A stretch of DNA of 64,000 nucleotides from NCBI RefSeq assembly GCF_010974945.1, contig NZ_JAAIVB010000074.1, positions 59,596 to 123,595 on the forward strand, read 5' to 3'. Of the stretch, positions 9,415 through 17,400 are shown piece by piece. The stretch's first letter is position 1. Each line of letters starts with the position of its first letter. Both the position numbers and the translations under genes were made by a program. The stretch comes from Noviherbaspirillum galbum (lineage in GTDB: Bacteria; Pseudomonadota; Gammaproteobacteria; Burkholderiales; Burkholderiaceae_D). The notes under the pieces are model-generated. The model searched no databases, was not told the DNA's origin, and was given only the letters and a program-made list of their open reading frames with translations.

Positions 9415-11100
9415 TCATTTGCCAGCGGGCACCGGCTCGGGCGCGGCCTGTGCCGCTTCGGCCGCGAAGAGTTCGCGCAGCCTGAACTTCTGTACCTTGC
9501 CCGAGGGCGTCAGGGGAAACTGCTCCACCACGCGCAGGTATTTCGGGATCTTGTAGCGCGCGATGCGTTCGCGCAGGCGTTCCTGCATCTGTCCGGCACT
9601 CATCGCCGCCCCGGGCCGCAGCCGCACGTAGGCGCAGACTTCCTCGCCGTAGCGCGCGTCGGGCACGCCGATCACGTTGGCGTCGGTCACCTCGTCCAGC
9701 GCCAGCAAGGCTTCCTCGATTTCGCGGGGGGAAATGTTTTCACCGCCGCGAATGATCATGTCCTTGGCGCGGCCGCTGATCCACAGGTAGCCGCGTTCAT
9801 CCATGTGGCCGAGATCGCCGGTGCGCAGCCAGCCGTCATCCGACAGGACGTCCTGCGTGGCCTGCGCATTACCAAAATAGCCTTTCATCACCAGCCAGCC
9901 GCGGGTGCGCACCTCGCCCACCTGTCCCGGCGGGACACGGTTTCCCGCGGCGTCCACCAGGTCGACCTCGACCGCCGGCAGCGGCTGGCCGCAGCTGCCC
10001 ATCTGCAAGTCGTCCGGGTCGTAGGGCGCGCTCTGGGTGATGATCGGCGAGGCCTCGGTCAGTCCGTAGGTGATCGAACACCGCGTGCCATAGCGTGCGT
10101 TCCAGTGGCGCAGCAGCTCGACCGGCACGGTGGATCCGCCGCTGATCACGCGCGCGATGCTCGACAGGTCGAGGCCTTCGCGGTCGGCCGCTTCTTCCAG
10201 GGCGATCAGCATCGTGGGCACCGCGCTCAGGACGTTGATGCGCTCGGCGGCGATGGTCCGGGCCACGCGGTCCGGCTCGAAGGTCACCATGGGATATTGG
10301 GTGGTGCCGCAGGCCAGCGCGCCGAGCGTGGCGATGACGCAGCCGCCGCAATGGAACAGGGGCATCGGGTTGACCCAGCGGCTGCCCTCCTCCAGCGCCG
10401 CGCGTTGCGCGAACAGGAGGCCATCGTTAACCACGCCGCGATGGCTTAGCACCGCGCCCTTCGGAAAGCCGGTGGTGCCGGAGGTGAACTGCACCTGCAC
10501 CGTGTCGGACGGGGTCACTCCGGCCCGCCGCTGCTCCAGCGCCTCTTCGCTTACCGATCCGGCGCCGGCAAGCCAGTCGTTCCAGTCGATTCCCTTGTCA
10601 TCCGGCGACTGGCCGATGGCGACTCGCAAGCGCAACGAAGGCACGTCGCGCGCAGCCTCGTCGAGCATGGTCCAAAGAGAGGAACCCCGGCTTTCCGGGA
10701 GGGCGAAGCAGGCGCAGACCCCGGCGGTCTTGAGGATGTAGGCGACTTCGCCGGCGCGCAGCAAGGGGTTGATCGGCACCAGCACGGCGCCGCAGTAGGC
10801 CGCGCCGAATTCCAGCAGCAGCCATTCGGGCAGGTTGGTCGACCACACCGCGACGCGGTCGCCGTGGCCGATGCCCGACGCAATCAGGGCGCGCGCCACT
10901 TCGCGGCTGCGGCTGCGCAATTCGGCGAACGACCAGCGCAGCGCCAGCCCGCGGTCCGCATAAGCCACGTAGGCCAGGCCATCCTGGTCCGGCCATTTGC
11001 GGGCGGCGTCGTCGAGCAGGTCGCCGACCGTCATGTCGCGGACTTGCGCGAGCTCCTCGGCCGCCGGTATCCAATACGATACGCCTTGTTGGACTGGCAT
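9415..11100 (-). CDS. Acyl-CoA ligase (AMP-forming; LvaE-position)
   Basis: This 561-residue member of the ANL superfamily has FTSGTTGFPKGAVLSH near residue 200, TYGLTEASP, GWLRTGDLGHMDERGYL, GRAKDMIIRGGENISP and the catalytic C-terminal Lys in PLTPSGKVQKF. It activates a carboxylic acid to its CoA thioester via an acyl-AMP. Its ATG shares one base with the stop of the small DUF6285-type gene (TGATG), so translation is probably coupled. As the ligase embedded in the kinase/ACAD operon it is the best candidate to load the substrate of that pathway. The sequence does not reveal acid specificity. Confidence 0.9.
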   Translation of the reverse strand: MPVQQGVSYWIPAAEELAQVRDMTVGDLLDDAARKWPDQDGLAYVAYADRGLALRWSFAELRSRSREVARALIASGIGHGDRVAVWSTNLPEWLLLEFGAAYCGAVLVPINPLLRAGEVAYILKTAGVCACFALPESRGSSLWTMLDEAARDVPSLRLRVAIGQSPDDKGIDWNDWLAGAGSVSEEALEQRRAGVTPSDTVQVQFTSGTTGFPKGAVLSHRGVVNDGLLFAQRAALEEGSRWVNPMPLFHCGGCVIATLGALACGTTQYPMVTFEPDRVARTIAAERINVLSAVPTMLIALEEAADREGLDLSSIARVISGGSTVPVELLRHWNARYGTRCSITYGLTEASPIITQSAPYDPDDLQMGSCGQPLPAVEVDLVDAAGNRVPPGQVGEVRTRGWLVMKGYFGNAQATQDVLSDDGWLRTGDLGHMDERGYLWISGRAKDMIIRGGENISPREIEEALLALDEVTDANVIGVPDARYGEEVCAYVRLRPGAAMSAGQMQERLRERIARYKIPKYLRVVEQFPLTPSGKVQKFRLRELFAAEAAQAAPEPVPAGK

Positions 11101-11492
11101 CAGTGTCCTCCTTCCTTGTCATGTTGGTTGTTCAGCCGCTGATAGGTCGAATAGGTCGGCTGGTCGATGGCGAGTTTTGCGAGGCCGGTGCGCAGCAGGA
11201 AAGGCAGGAGGCCGGGCGTTTGCACATCGATTTCGCCGCTGGCGATGCGTGCGCAGAGTTCGCGGTTGAGCGCGTCGAGGTCGCCTTTGCTGCCGGTCAG
11301 CGTGCGCAGGGCGGCATGTTCGCGCGCCTCTGCCTCGGGTCCTTGCTCCAGTTCGCGCATGACGATGCCGAGCAGGCTGATGGCGATCCGGGCGTGGAAG
11401 GCGGTGAGGCCGTCCAGGCGGGGCAGCGCATCGTCGCGCAGGAAGTCGGTGACGGCCTGCAGCAGTTCGGTGGCCGCGGGTTGCTCGCGCAT
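11100..11492 (-). CDS. Small DUF6285-type protein (LvaB-like partner of the kinase)
   Basis: This 130-residue soluble, mostly helical protein has the features PAATELLQAVTDFLRDDALP, FHARIAISLLGIVMREL and RELCARIASGEID. I recognise it as the small protein regularly encoded beside APH-type acyl-CoA kinases. In Pseudomonas putida the equivalent LvaB is needed for activity of the kinase LvaA. The start at 11492 overlaps the kinase stop by one base (TGATG), and its own stop overlaps the ligase start the same way. This coupling suggests a defined stoichiometry with the kinase. The DUF number is from memory of the family. Confidence 0.8.
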   Translation of the reverse strand: MREQPAATELLQAVTDFLRDDALPRLDGLTAFHARIAISLLGIVMRELEQGPEAEAREHAALRTLTGSKGDLDALNRELCARIASGEIDVQTPGLLPFLLRTGLAKLAIDQPTYSTYQRLNNQHDKEGGH

Positions 11493-12508
11493 CAGGCGTC
11501 TCCTTCCTGGATCAGGCACAGCAGGTCGATCTCCGCCTCGGAAGCGCGCCGCCCCACGGCCGCACGTTCCACGGTACGCACGTCGCCGCGCTGCCAGGAC
11601 ACCGCCATGGATTCGCAGATCACGCCCCACTTGAGCGTACCTAGCACTTCCCAGAAGCGCACCCGTGCCCGGTCGACATGGCCGCCCGCCGCCTCGTAGC
11701 CGGCAAACAACTCCTCGCGCGTGCCGAAGCCGCCGACGGGAAGCTCGCGTCCATAGCGCCAGGAATTCACGCACATCCAGCCGAGATCCTCCATCGGATC
11801 GCCGAGGTGGGCGATTTCCCAGTCGAGGATGCCGCACAAGCCTTTTTCGTCGATCATGATGTTGCCGTTGCGAAAATCGCCATGCACCAGCGTGCGCCGC
11901 GCCGGGCTGTCCGGCAGGCGCCGCTTCAGCCATTGCAATGCCAGCTCGAAGACGGGACGGGGCGTGCCGACGGTGTCGTGCCGCTGGCGGTAGTAGGCGA
12001 CGTCCTCATGCGCGCCACCGGCGCGCAGGGACGGCAGCCGTTCGACGTCGAGCGCGTGGATGCGTGCCAGCGCCTCGCCGCATTGCCGCGCGAGCCGGGC
12101 GCGTGCGCCGGCATAGCGGTCGTCGCCGAGGATGCGCCGCGGGTTGGCTTCGCCGGCGAGGCGCGACATCACGTAGCCTTCTCCCAGTCCGTCCTCCGGT
12201 TCCAGCACGCCGGTCACGTGCGGCACCGGGACGCCGGACGCGGCAAGCTGGTCGAGCAGGCGCGCTTCGGTACGCAGGCCGATGGCTTCGGCGGGCGGCG
12301 CGGACCCAGGCGGCGCCCGGCGCAGGATGAGGGGCCGGCGTCTTTCGGCATCGACAGCATCTACGGCGTCGAACGACCAGGTTTCCTGGCTCGCACCGCC
12401 GGCAATGGCGCGCAGGCCATCGATGCCGGTGATGCCGGGCAGGAGGCGGCGCAGCAGCGCCGGCAGGCGCTCGCCGACCACGTCTTCCTGTCGCGCCGTC
12501 GAAATCAC
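11492..12508 (-). CDS. APH-type phosphotransferase, ACAD10/11-N / LvaA-like acyl-CoA kinase
   Basis: This 338-residue aminoglycoside-phosphotransferase-fold kinase has a nucleotide-loop region at GGASQETWSF, the catalytic HGDFRNGN near residue 206 and the metal-binding ILDWEIAHLGDP near 227. In LvaA and the N-terminal part of ACAD10/11 this fold phosphorylates the 4-hydroxyl of an acyl-CoA; antibiotic resistance is unlikely in this setting. I place the start at a GTG at 12508, which overlaps the SDR stop as GTGA. The frame runs 72 bases further up, but that part is arginine-rich and lies wholly inside the SDR gene. The context with DUF6285, ligase, SDR and ACAD supports 4-hydroxyacyl-CoA kinase activity. 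Confidence 0.88.
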   Translation of the reverse strand: MISTARQEDVVGERLPALLRRLLPGITGIDGLRAIAGGASQETWSFDAVDAVDAERRRPLILRRAPPGSAPPAEAIGLRTEARLLDQLAASGVPVPHVTGVLEPEDGLGEGYVMSRLAGEANPRRILGDDRYAGARARLARQCGEALARIHALDVERLPSLRAGGAHEDVAYYRQRHDTVGTPRPVFELALQWLKRRLPDSPARRTLVHGDFRNGNIMIDEKGLCGILDWEIAHLGDPMEDLGWMCVNSWRYGRELPVGGFGTREELFAGYEAAGGHVDRARVRFWEVLGTLKWGVICESMAVSWQRGDVRTVERAAVGRRASEAEIDLLCLIQEGDA

Positions 12509-13272
12509 ATCAAGCCGACGGTCATCCCGCCATCGACGACGAGGTTGTTGCCGGTCACGTAAGCGCCGGCGTCGGAGCACAGGTAAGTCACGGCGTAGCC
12601 GATCTCCTCCACCTTGCCGAGGCGGCCGAGCGCCGTCTTGTCGAGTATCTTGCGGCGCGCTTCGTCGTCGAACGCGTCCGCCAGCTTCGTCGGGAACACG
12701 CCGGGGAGGATGGTATTGGCGCGGATGTTGTCGCGTCCGTATTCCAGCGCGAAGGACCGGCTCATGCCGATCAGCGCGGTCTTGAGGGTCGAGTAGAGGC
12801 TGAGCATGCGGTCGGGATGCAGCGCCGCCACCGAGGCGATGTTGATGATGCTGCCGCCGCCATGGGTCTTCATGAGTTTTGCGGCTTCCGTCGACATGAA
12901 CCAGTAGCCCCGCAGCGAGACTTCCACCGTCTTGTCGAACAGGCCGACATCCGTGTCCTCGATGGTGCGCCAGGGGCTTAGGACGGCGTTGTTGACGAGG
13001 ATGTCGAGGCGGCCGTAACGGTCCCTGATGTGGCGGTACATGGCGTCGATGTCTTCCATGCGGCCGATGTGGCAGGCCTTTCCTTCCGCCTTCAGGCCTT
13101 GTTCGCGGAAGGCTTCAGCCACCTCGTCGCACTGCTCCTGCTTGCGGCTGCTGATGATGACTTCCGCGCCCTGCTCCGCCAGCACGCGCGCGGTGCCTTC
13201 GCCGATGCCCATGGTTGAGCCGGTCACGAGGGCGACTTTGCCGGTGAGGTCGAAGGGGTTCTTGATGGTCAT
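12505..13272 (-). CDS. Short-chain dehydrogenase/reductase, first gene of the kinase operon
   Basis: This 255-residue SDR has TGSTMGIG at 17-24, NNAVLSPW, catalytic Ser in INIASVAA, a YSTLK variant of YxxxK, and NNLVVDGGM at the C-terminus as in FabG-like enzymes. It probably oxidises or reduces a hydroxy/keto acyl group. It is the most upstream gene of the seven-gene operon and is coupled to the kinase by a four-base overlap. About 80 bases upstream is an inverted repeat that separates it from the LIV permease genes. Confidence 0.88.
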   Translation of the reverse strand: MTIKNPFDLTGKVALVTGSTMGIGEGTARVLAEQGAEVIISSRKQEQCDEVAEAFREQGLKAEGKACHIGRMEDIDAMYRHIRDRYGRLDILVNNAVLSPWRTIEDTDVGLFDKTVEVSLRGYWFMSTEAAKLMKTHGGGSIINIASVAALHPDRMLSLYSTLKTALIGMSRSFALEYGRDNIRANTILPGVFPTKLADAFDDEARRKILDKTALGRLGKVEEIGYAVTYLCSDAGAYVTGNNLVVDGGMTVGLM

Positions 13273-13348
13273 GCTGGTCCTCCGGGTTGAATCGATTTAG
13301 GTGCCGATGTCATTTCCGCCTGCCGGTGTCATTCCCGTGCGCTTCGAT

Positions 13349-13427
13349 GTCATCCCCGCGAAGGCGGGGATCCCATTGTGCATTTCCCCGACGGCTGAAA
13401 TGGGATTCCCGCCTTCGCGGGAATGAC
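13349..13427. repeat. Inverted pair of REP-like sequences
   Basis: Two 27-base arms (13349-13375 and 13401-13427) face each other with two mismatches around a 25-base centre. Each contains the REP-like core CCCGCGAAGGCGGG or its complement. A third, partial CATTCCCG copy lies at about 13330. The pair sits between the LivM stop and the SDR start, where the RNA could fold into a strong hairpin limiting read-through or protecting the upstream mRNA. Such elements are common between genes of betaproteobacteria. Confidence 0.85.
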
Positions 13428-13495
13428 AAAAAAGATCGGCGGCAGGAAGCCTTGGCGAAGGCAGGCAATCCTCGCAACATTCCCGCTATGCGCGC

Positions 13496-14575
13496 TCATC
13501 TCCCCGCACCCAGCGCCGCCCTGCGCTCCCGCAACTTCCCCACCACCCCCGTCGGAAAAAAATACACCGACAACACGAACAGCACGCCCAGCCACAGCAT
13601 CCACCGATCCGGGTGAAAAAGATTCTCCAGCACGGGCACGCCCGTCATCGCCTGGCTGATCTGCTTCATGCCCAACTGCAGATAGTTCTCCGCCACCACG
13701 AACAGCGCCGCGCCGACGACCGCGCCGTACAGCGTGCCCATGCCGCCGATGACGCTCATGAGCAGGATGTTCATCATGATGGAAAAGCTCACCGTGGTCT
13801 GAGGCCCGACGTGATGCAGCCACAAGGCCATCAGCGCGCCGGCGCAGGTGGCGACGGCCGCCGCGATGCAGTTGGCGAGCGTGCGGTAGAAGGTCACCCG
13901 GAAGCCGATCGCTTCCGCGCGAAACTGGTTTTCGCGCAGAGCCTGCATCACGCGGCCGAAGGGCGAATTCACCACGCGCAGCATGACGAGGAACAGCACG
14001 ATGACCGAGAACAGGATCAGGTAGTAGGTAATCATCCGGCCGTTGACCACCGCGCCGAGGACTTCCTCCTCGACCAGCCGGAATCCCGGGCTCAGCGCTT
14101 CGGGGATCTCGAAGCCTGTCCCGTCCTCGCCGCCGGTGATGCCCGACAGCTTGATCACCATGACGGAGAAGGCGCTCGCGACCGCGAGCGTGATCATGGT
14201 GTAGTAGATCGCCTGCACCCGCAGCGCGAACGCCCCGACCGCCAGCGCCACCAGCACCGATACCGCCAGCCCGGCGCCCAGCCCGATGAACACCGCGGTC
14301 CAGCCGCCACCCAGCGCATTGAGCGCAATCGCGATGCCGTATGCGCCGATGGCGTAGAACATCCCGTGCGCGAAGGACACGATGCCGGTATAGCCCAGGA
14401 TCAGGTCGTACGACGCCACCAGCAGGATGAAGATGCAGATAGTGGCGGCGGTATTGAGCGGACGCACGCCGCACACGAGGAAGGGCAGCGCCAGCAGGCT
14501 GAGCACAATCGCCACCAGGATGGCGGCGAGCAAGCGGCTGCGCGGAAGATCGCCGGAAAACAAGGTATTGAGCAT
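13496..14575 (-). CDS. livM: LIV-type ABC transporter permease LivM
   Basis: This 359-residue inner-membrane permease has about ten hydrophobic segments. It carries LivM landmarks YDLILGYTGIVSFAHGMFYA and SIMMNILLMSVIGGMGTLYG. With LivH it forms the channel of a high-affinity importer. The ATG at 14575 is eight bases after the LivH stop; an upstream in-frame extension would lie inside livH. Such importers carry branched-chain amino acids, amides, aromatic acids or short organic acids, and the surrounding CoA ligases favour an organic acid. It is the last gene of the transporter group. Confidence 0.92.
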   Translation of the reverse strand: MLNTLFSGDLPRSRLLAAILVAIVLSLLALPFLVCGVRPLNTAATICIFILLVASYDLILGYTGIVSFAHGMFYAIGAYGIAIALNALGGGWTAVFIGLGAGLAVSVLVALAVGAFALRVQAIYYTMITLAVASAFSVMVIKLSGITGGEDGTGFEIPEALSPGFRLVEEEVLGAVVNGRMITYYLILFSVIVLFLVMLRVVNSPFGRVMQALRENQFRAEAIGFRVTFYRTLANCIAAAVATCAGALMALWLHHVGPQTTVSFSIMMNILLMSVIGGMGTLYGAVVGAALFVVAENYLQLGMKQISQAMTGVPVLENLFHPDRWMLWLGVLFVLSVYFFPTGVVGKLRERRAALGAGR

Positions 14576-14583
14576 GACGTGTC

Positions 14584-15627
14584 CTAACGCTTGGCAACGG
14601 GATAAAGTCCGCGCGGACGCCACATGATGATGGCGACCATCAGGAGGATGTCGGTCAGCGGTGCCCAGGTAGGCGCGAGGAAGCCGACGTAGTTGGTGAC
14701 CAGGGCCAGCATCAGCGCGCCGATGAAGCAGCCGCCGACGGAGCCCATGCCGCCGATGACGATCACGATCAGCACCCGCACCAGCATTTCCGAGCCCATG
14801 GCCGAGGTGACGGTCACCTGGTACAGGCCCCACATCAGGCCGCCCATGCCGGCCAGCGCCGAGCCCGCCATGAACACGCCGACGAACAGGTGGCGGATGC
14901 GATAGCCCAGCGCCTCCACCATCTCGCGGTTCTCCACCCCCGCGCGGATCAGCAACCCGGCCTTGGTGCGGTTGAGGACGGCATGCATGGCGCAGAACAC
15001 GAGCAGGCCCACGACGACGATGATCAGGCGGAACTTCTCGACGGCGATGTCGCCCAGCGCGAAGCTGCCGGCGAAGGCCTTCAGCTCGGGCATCGTCAGG
15101 TTCTGCGGCCCCCAGAGCACCAGCAGCATCTGCTCGGCCACGATCATGCCGCCCATGGTGATCAGGATCTGCTTCAGGTGCAGGCCGTACACCGGGCGGA
15201 TCACCAGCCGTTCGAATACCAGGCCCACGATGCCGGTCGCCAGCATGGAAACCACCAGCGCCGCCAGCAGCACGGCGAGGTTGAGCAGGATGGAATCGGC
15301 CTGCAGCCAGGCGCGCAGCGGAAACAGCACCAGCGTGCCGACGAAGGCGCCGATCGAGACGAAGGCGCCGTGGCCGAGGTTAAGCACGTCCATAAGCCCG
15401 AAGACGAGCGTGAGGCCGCTCGCCATCAGGAAGATCATCATGCCCATGGCAAGTCCCGCCACGGTCAGCGTGACCCATGCCGGAACGCCGCCCACCAGCG
15501 GCAAGGCGACGGCCATGGCGCCAAGCAGCAGCCAGATGGGCAGCAGGTCGGTGCGCACCGGCGGCAGTTCGGGCATGGATACGGCGGCAATCGATTCGGG
15601 TGTCGCGCTCACGATGTCTTCCTTCAA
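14584..15627 (-). CDS. livH: LIV-type ABC transporter permease LivH
   Basis: This 347-residue permease has a longer than usual N-terminus of about 30 residues before the first membrane segment. Landmarks are GLTLVFGLMDVLNLGHGAF, AGVENREMVEALGY (the coupling region for the ATPase) and IVIGGMGSVGGCFIGAL. It partners LivM. It lies seven bases after the LivF stop, so the genes are surely co-transcribed. Confidence 0.93.
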   Translation of the reverse strand: MKEDIVSATPESIAAVSMPELPPVRTDLLPIWLLLGAMAVALPLVGGVPAWVTLTVAGLAMGMMIFLMASGLTLVFGLMDVLNLGHGAFVSIGAFVGTLVLFPLRAWLQADSILLNLAVLLAALVVSMLATGIVGLVFERLVIRPVYGLHLKQILITMGGMIVAEQMLLVLWGPQNLTMPELKAFAGSFALGDIAVEKFRLIIVVVGLLVFCAMHAVLNRTKAGLLIRAGVENREMVEALGYRIRHLFVGVFMAGSALAGMGGLMWGLYQVTVTSAMGSEMLVRVLIVIVIGGMGSVGGCFIGALMLALVTNYVGFLAPTWAPLTDILLMVAIIMWRPRGLYPVAKR

Positions 15628-15634
15628 CGTTGCT

Positions 15635-16366
15635 TCAATGTTCGGTCAGGCTGAGCCCGAGCAGGCGCTCCTGCAGGCTGGCGTCGGCGGCGAGATCGGC
15701 CATGGTGCCGGCATGCACCACATGGCCGTCATCCATCACCGCCACGGTGTCGCCTAGGTGGCGCACGAAGTTGAAATTCTGTTCCACCAGCAGGATGGTG
15801 GTATCCGTTGCCTTGAGCTGTTGCAAGGCATCCATCAGGTGCTGCACGATGGCGGGCGCGAGTCCCTTGGTCGGCTCGTCGATCAGCAGGAGCTTGCGCG
15901 GCTCGATCATTGCGCGGGCGATGGCCACCATCTGCTTCTGCCCGCCCGACAGGTTTCCGGCGGGGGTCTGCCAGAAGCGCTTGAGCGCGGGGAAGATGCC
16001 GAAGATCCAGTCGAGCCTGGCCTGGTCCATCTTGCCGGCGCGGGCCGCGAGGTGCAGGTTCTCGCGCACCGTCAGGTCGGAAAAGATCGCCATGTTTTCC
16101 GGGACGTAGGCGATGCCGCTGCGCGCGATGTCGGGCGTGGCGGCCTGGGTGATGTCGGTGCCGTCGAAGCGCACCGTGCCGCAGCTGGCTTTCCACATGC
16201 CGACGATGGTGCGCAGCGTGCTGGTCTTGCCGGCGCCGTTGCGTCCCAGCAGGACGGTCAATCCCCGTCGCGGCACGACCAGGTCGACGCCCTGGAGGAT
16301 GTGGTATTGGCCGACGTGCATGTGCACGCCGGAGAGCTGCAGCAGGATGTCGCTGTTGTCAGGCAT
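15635..16366 (-). CDS. livF: LIV-type ABC transporter ATPase LivF
   Basis: This 243-residue ATPase has Walker A GRNGAGKTST, signature NLSGGQKQM, Walker B LLLIDEPTKGL and the LivF-typical YVPENMAIFSDLTVREN. The switch His is replaced by the usual LVEQN form. It energises import together with LivG. Its start overlaps the LivG stop by eight bases. Unlike the second LivF in this window (62625) it keeps the normal Walker A lysine. Confidence 0.94.
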   Translation of the reverse strand: MPDNSDILLQLSGVHMHVGQYHILQGVDLVVPRRGLTVLLGRNGAGKTSTLRTIVGMWKASCGTVRFDGTDITQAATPDIARSGIAYVPENMAIFSDLTVRENLHLAARAGKMDQARLDWIFGIFPALKRFWQTPAGNLSGGQKQMVAIARAMIEPRKLLLIDEPTKGLAPAIVQHLMDALQQLKATDTTILLVEQNFNFVRHLGDTVAVMDDGHVVHAGTMADLAADASLQERLLGLSLTEH

Positions 16367-17165
16367 GGGCGGCCACCTTGGATCCGAGATAGGCTTCCTT
16401 CACGATGGCCGAGGCCATCACGTCCTCCGGCCGTCCGTCGGCGACCTTGCAGCCGTTATGCAGCACGACGATGCGGTCGGCGAGGGAGCGGATGACGTCT
16501 AGCTTGTGTTCCACCAGCAGGATCGTCTTGCCCTTCTGCTGCTTGATCTTCTGGATCAGGTCGAGAACGACGGGCACCTCGTCCACGCTCATGCCGGCGG
16601 TCGGCTCGTCGAACATGAACACCTCGGATTCCAGCGCCAGCAGAATGCCGACCTCCAGCTTGCGCTGGTCGCCGTGCGACAGGGAAGACGCTAGCGCATG
16701 CCGCTTGTCATAGAGCCGGACTTCGTTGAGGCAATGGTCGGCGCGTTCGATCAGCGCGACATGGCGCGACCACATGGAAGTGAGGTTGACCCGGCCGCCG
16801 CGCCGGCTTTGCACCGCCAGCCGGATGTTTTCCTGCACCGACAGGCCGGGGAAAAGATTGGTGAGCTGGAAACCGCGCCCCATGCCGTGCCGGGTGCGAT
16901 GCGAGGGCGGCGTGCGGGTGACGTCCTCGCCCGCCAGCAGCACGCTGCCGGATGTCGGCCGCAGCTGGCCGGAGATCAGGTTGAAATACGTGGTCTTGCC
17001 CGCCCCGTTCGGGCCGACGATGGCGGTCAGGGTGCCGGCGTGGAAGGCCGCGCTGACATCGCTGACGGCGACGTGGCCGCCGAAGCGGATCGTCAGGCCT
17101 CGTGTTTCCAGGGCCGGCTGGCGATCCGATGTGGCGGGGTCGCCCGGAAGCGTTTTCATGTCCAT
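16359..17165 (-). CDS. livG: LIV-type ABC transporter ATPase LivG
   Basis: This is a LivG ATPase with Walker A GPNGAGKTTYF, the LivG-specific GMGRGFQLTNLFPGLSVQEN, signature SLSHGDQRKLEV, Walker B VFMFDEPTAGM and switch LVEHK. ATGs at 17165 and 17159 are both possible starts; neither has a clear ribosome site. The frame continues upstream only into the palindromic repeat at 17199, which cannot be coding. The C-terminal AYLGSK is the usual LivG ending. The repeat separates it from the binding-protein gene. Confidence 0.92.
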   Translation of the reverse strand: MDMKTLPGDPATSDRQPALETRGLTIRFGGHVAVSDVSAAFHAGTLTAIVGPNGAGKTTYFNLISGQLRPTSGSVLLAGEDVTRTPPSHRTRHGMGRGFQLTNLFPGLSVQENIRLAVQSRRGGRVNLTSMWSRHVALIERADHCLNEVRLYDKRHALASSLSHGDQRKLEVGILLALESEVFMFDEPTAGMSVDEVPVVLDLIQKIKQQKGKTILLVEHKLDVIRSLADRIVVLHNGCKVADGRPEDVMASAIVKEAYLGSKVAAHA

Positions 17166-17198
17166 GTGTTCGTGGGTGTTTGCGCGGTCTGGGTTGAG

Positions 17199-17350
17199 CT
17201 CCTTCCCCTTCAAGGGGAAGGTTGGGATGGGTTTCGGGAGTGCGCATAGAACAATATGGACATCACGAGCTATCCGAAGTCTGTTCTTTGCATGCGACCG
17301 AAACCCATCCCCACCCTAGCCCTCCCCTTGAAGGGGAGGGGACACGGCAG
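17199..17350. repeat. MITE/REP-like element, copy 1
   Basis: The ends are short palindromes (CTTCCCCTTCAAGGGGAAG at 17202-17220 and CCTCCCCTTGAAGGGGAGG at 17321-17339). Inside them lie inverted arms (GGGATGGGTTTCGG / CCGAAACCCATCCC) and a unique centre of about 55 bases. A second full copy lies at 36511-36686, with the same CTGTTCTTTGC...ACCCATCCCCACCC half and the same CACGGCAG just outside. No coding capacity. It sits between the binding-protein gene and livG and may form a strong mRNA hairpin. Confidence 0.85.
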
Positions 17351-17400
17351 AGGTTGTTCAGGCGCCTGCGGGCTGATCCCATGTACGCCGCCAAACCTGC

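Noticed and set aside
11492..12508. Aminoglycoside resistance gene
   Set aside because: The APH fold is real, but its operon with DUF6285, ACAD, SDR and CoA ligase points to an acyl-CoA kinase.
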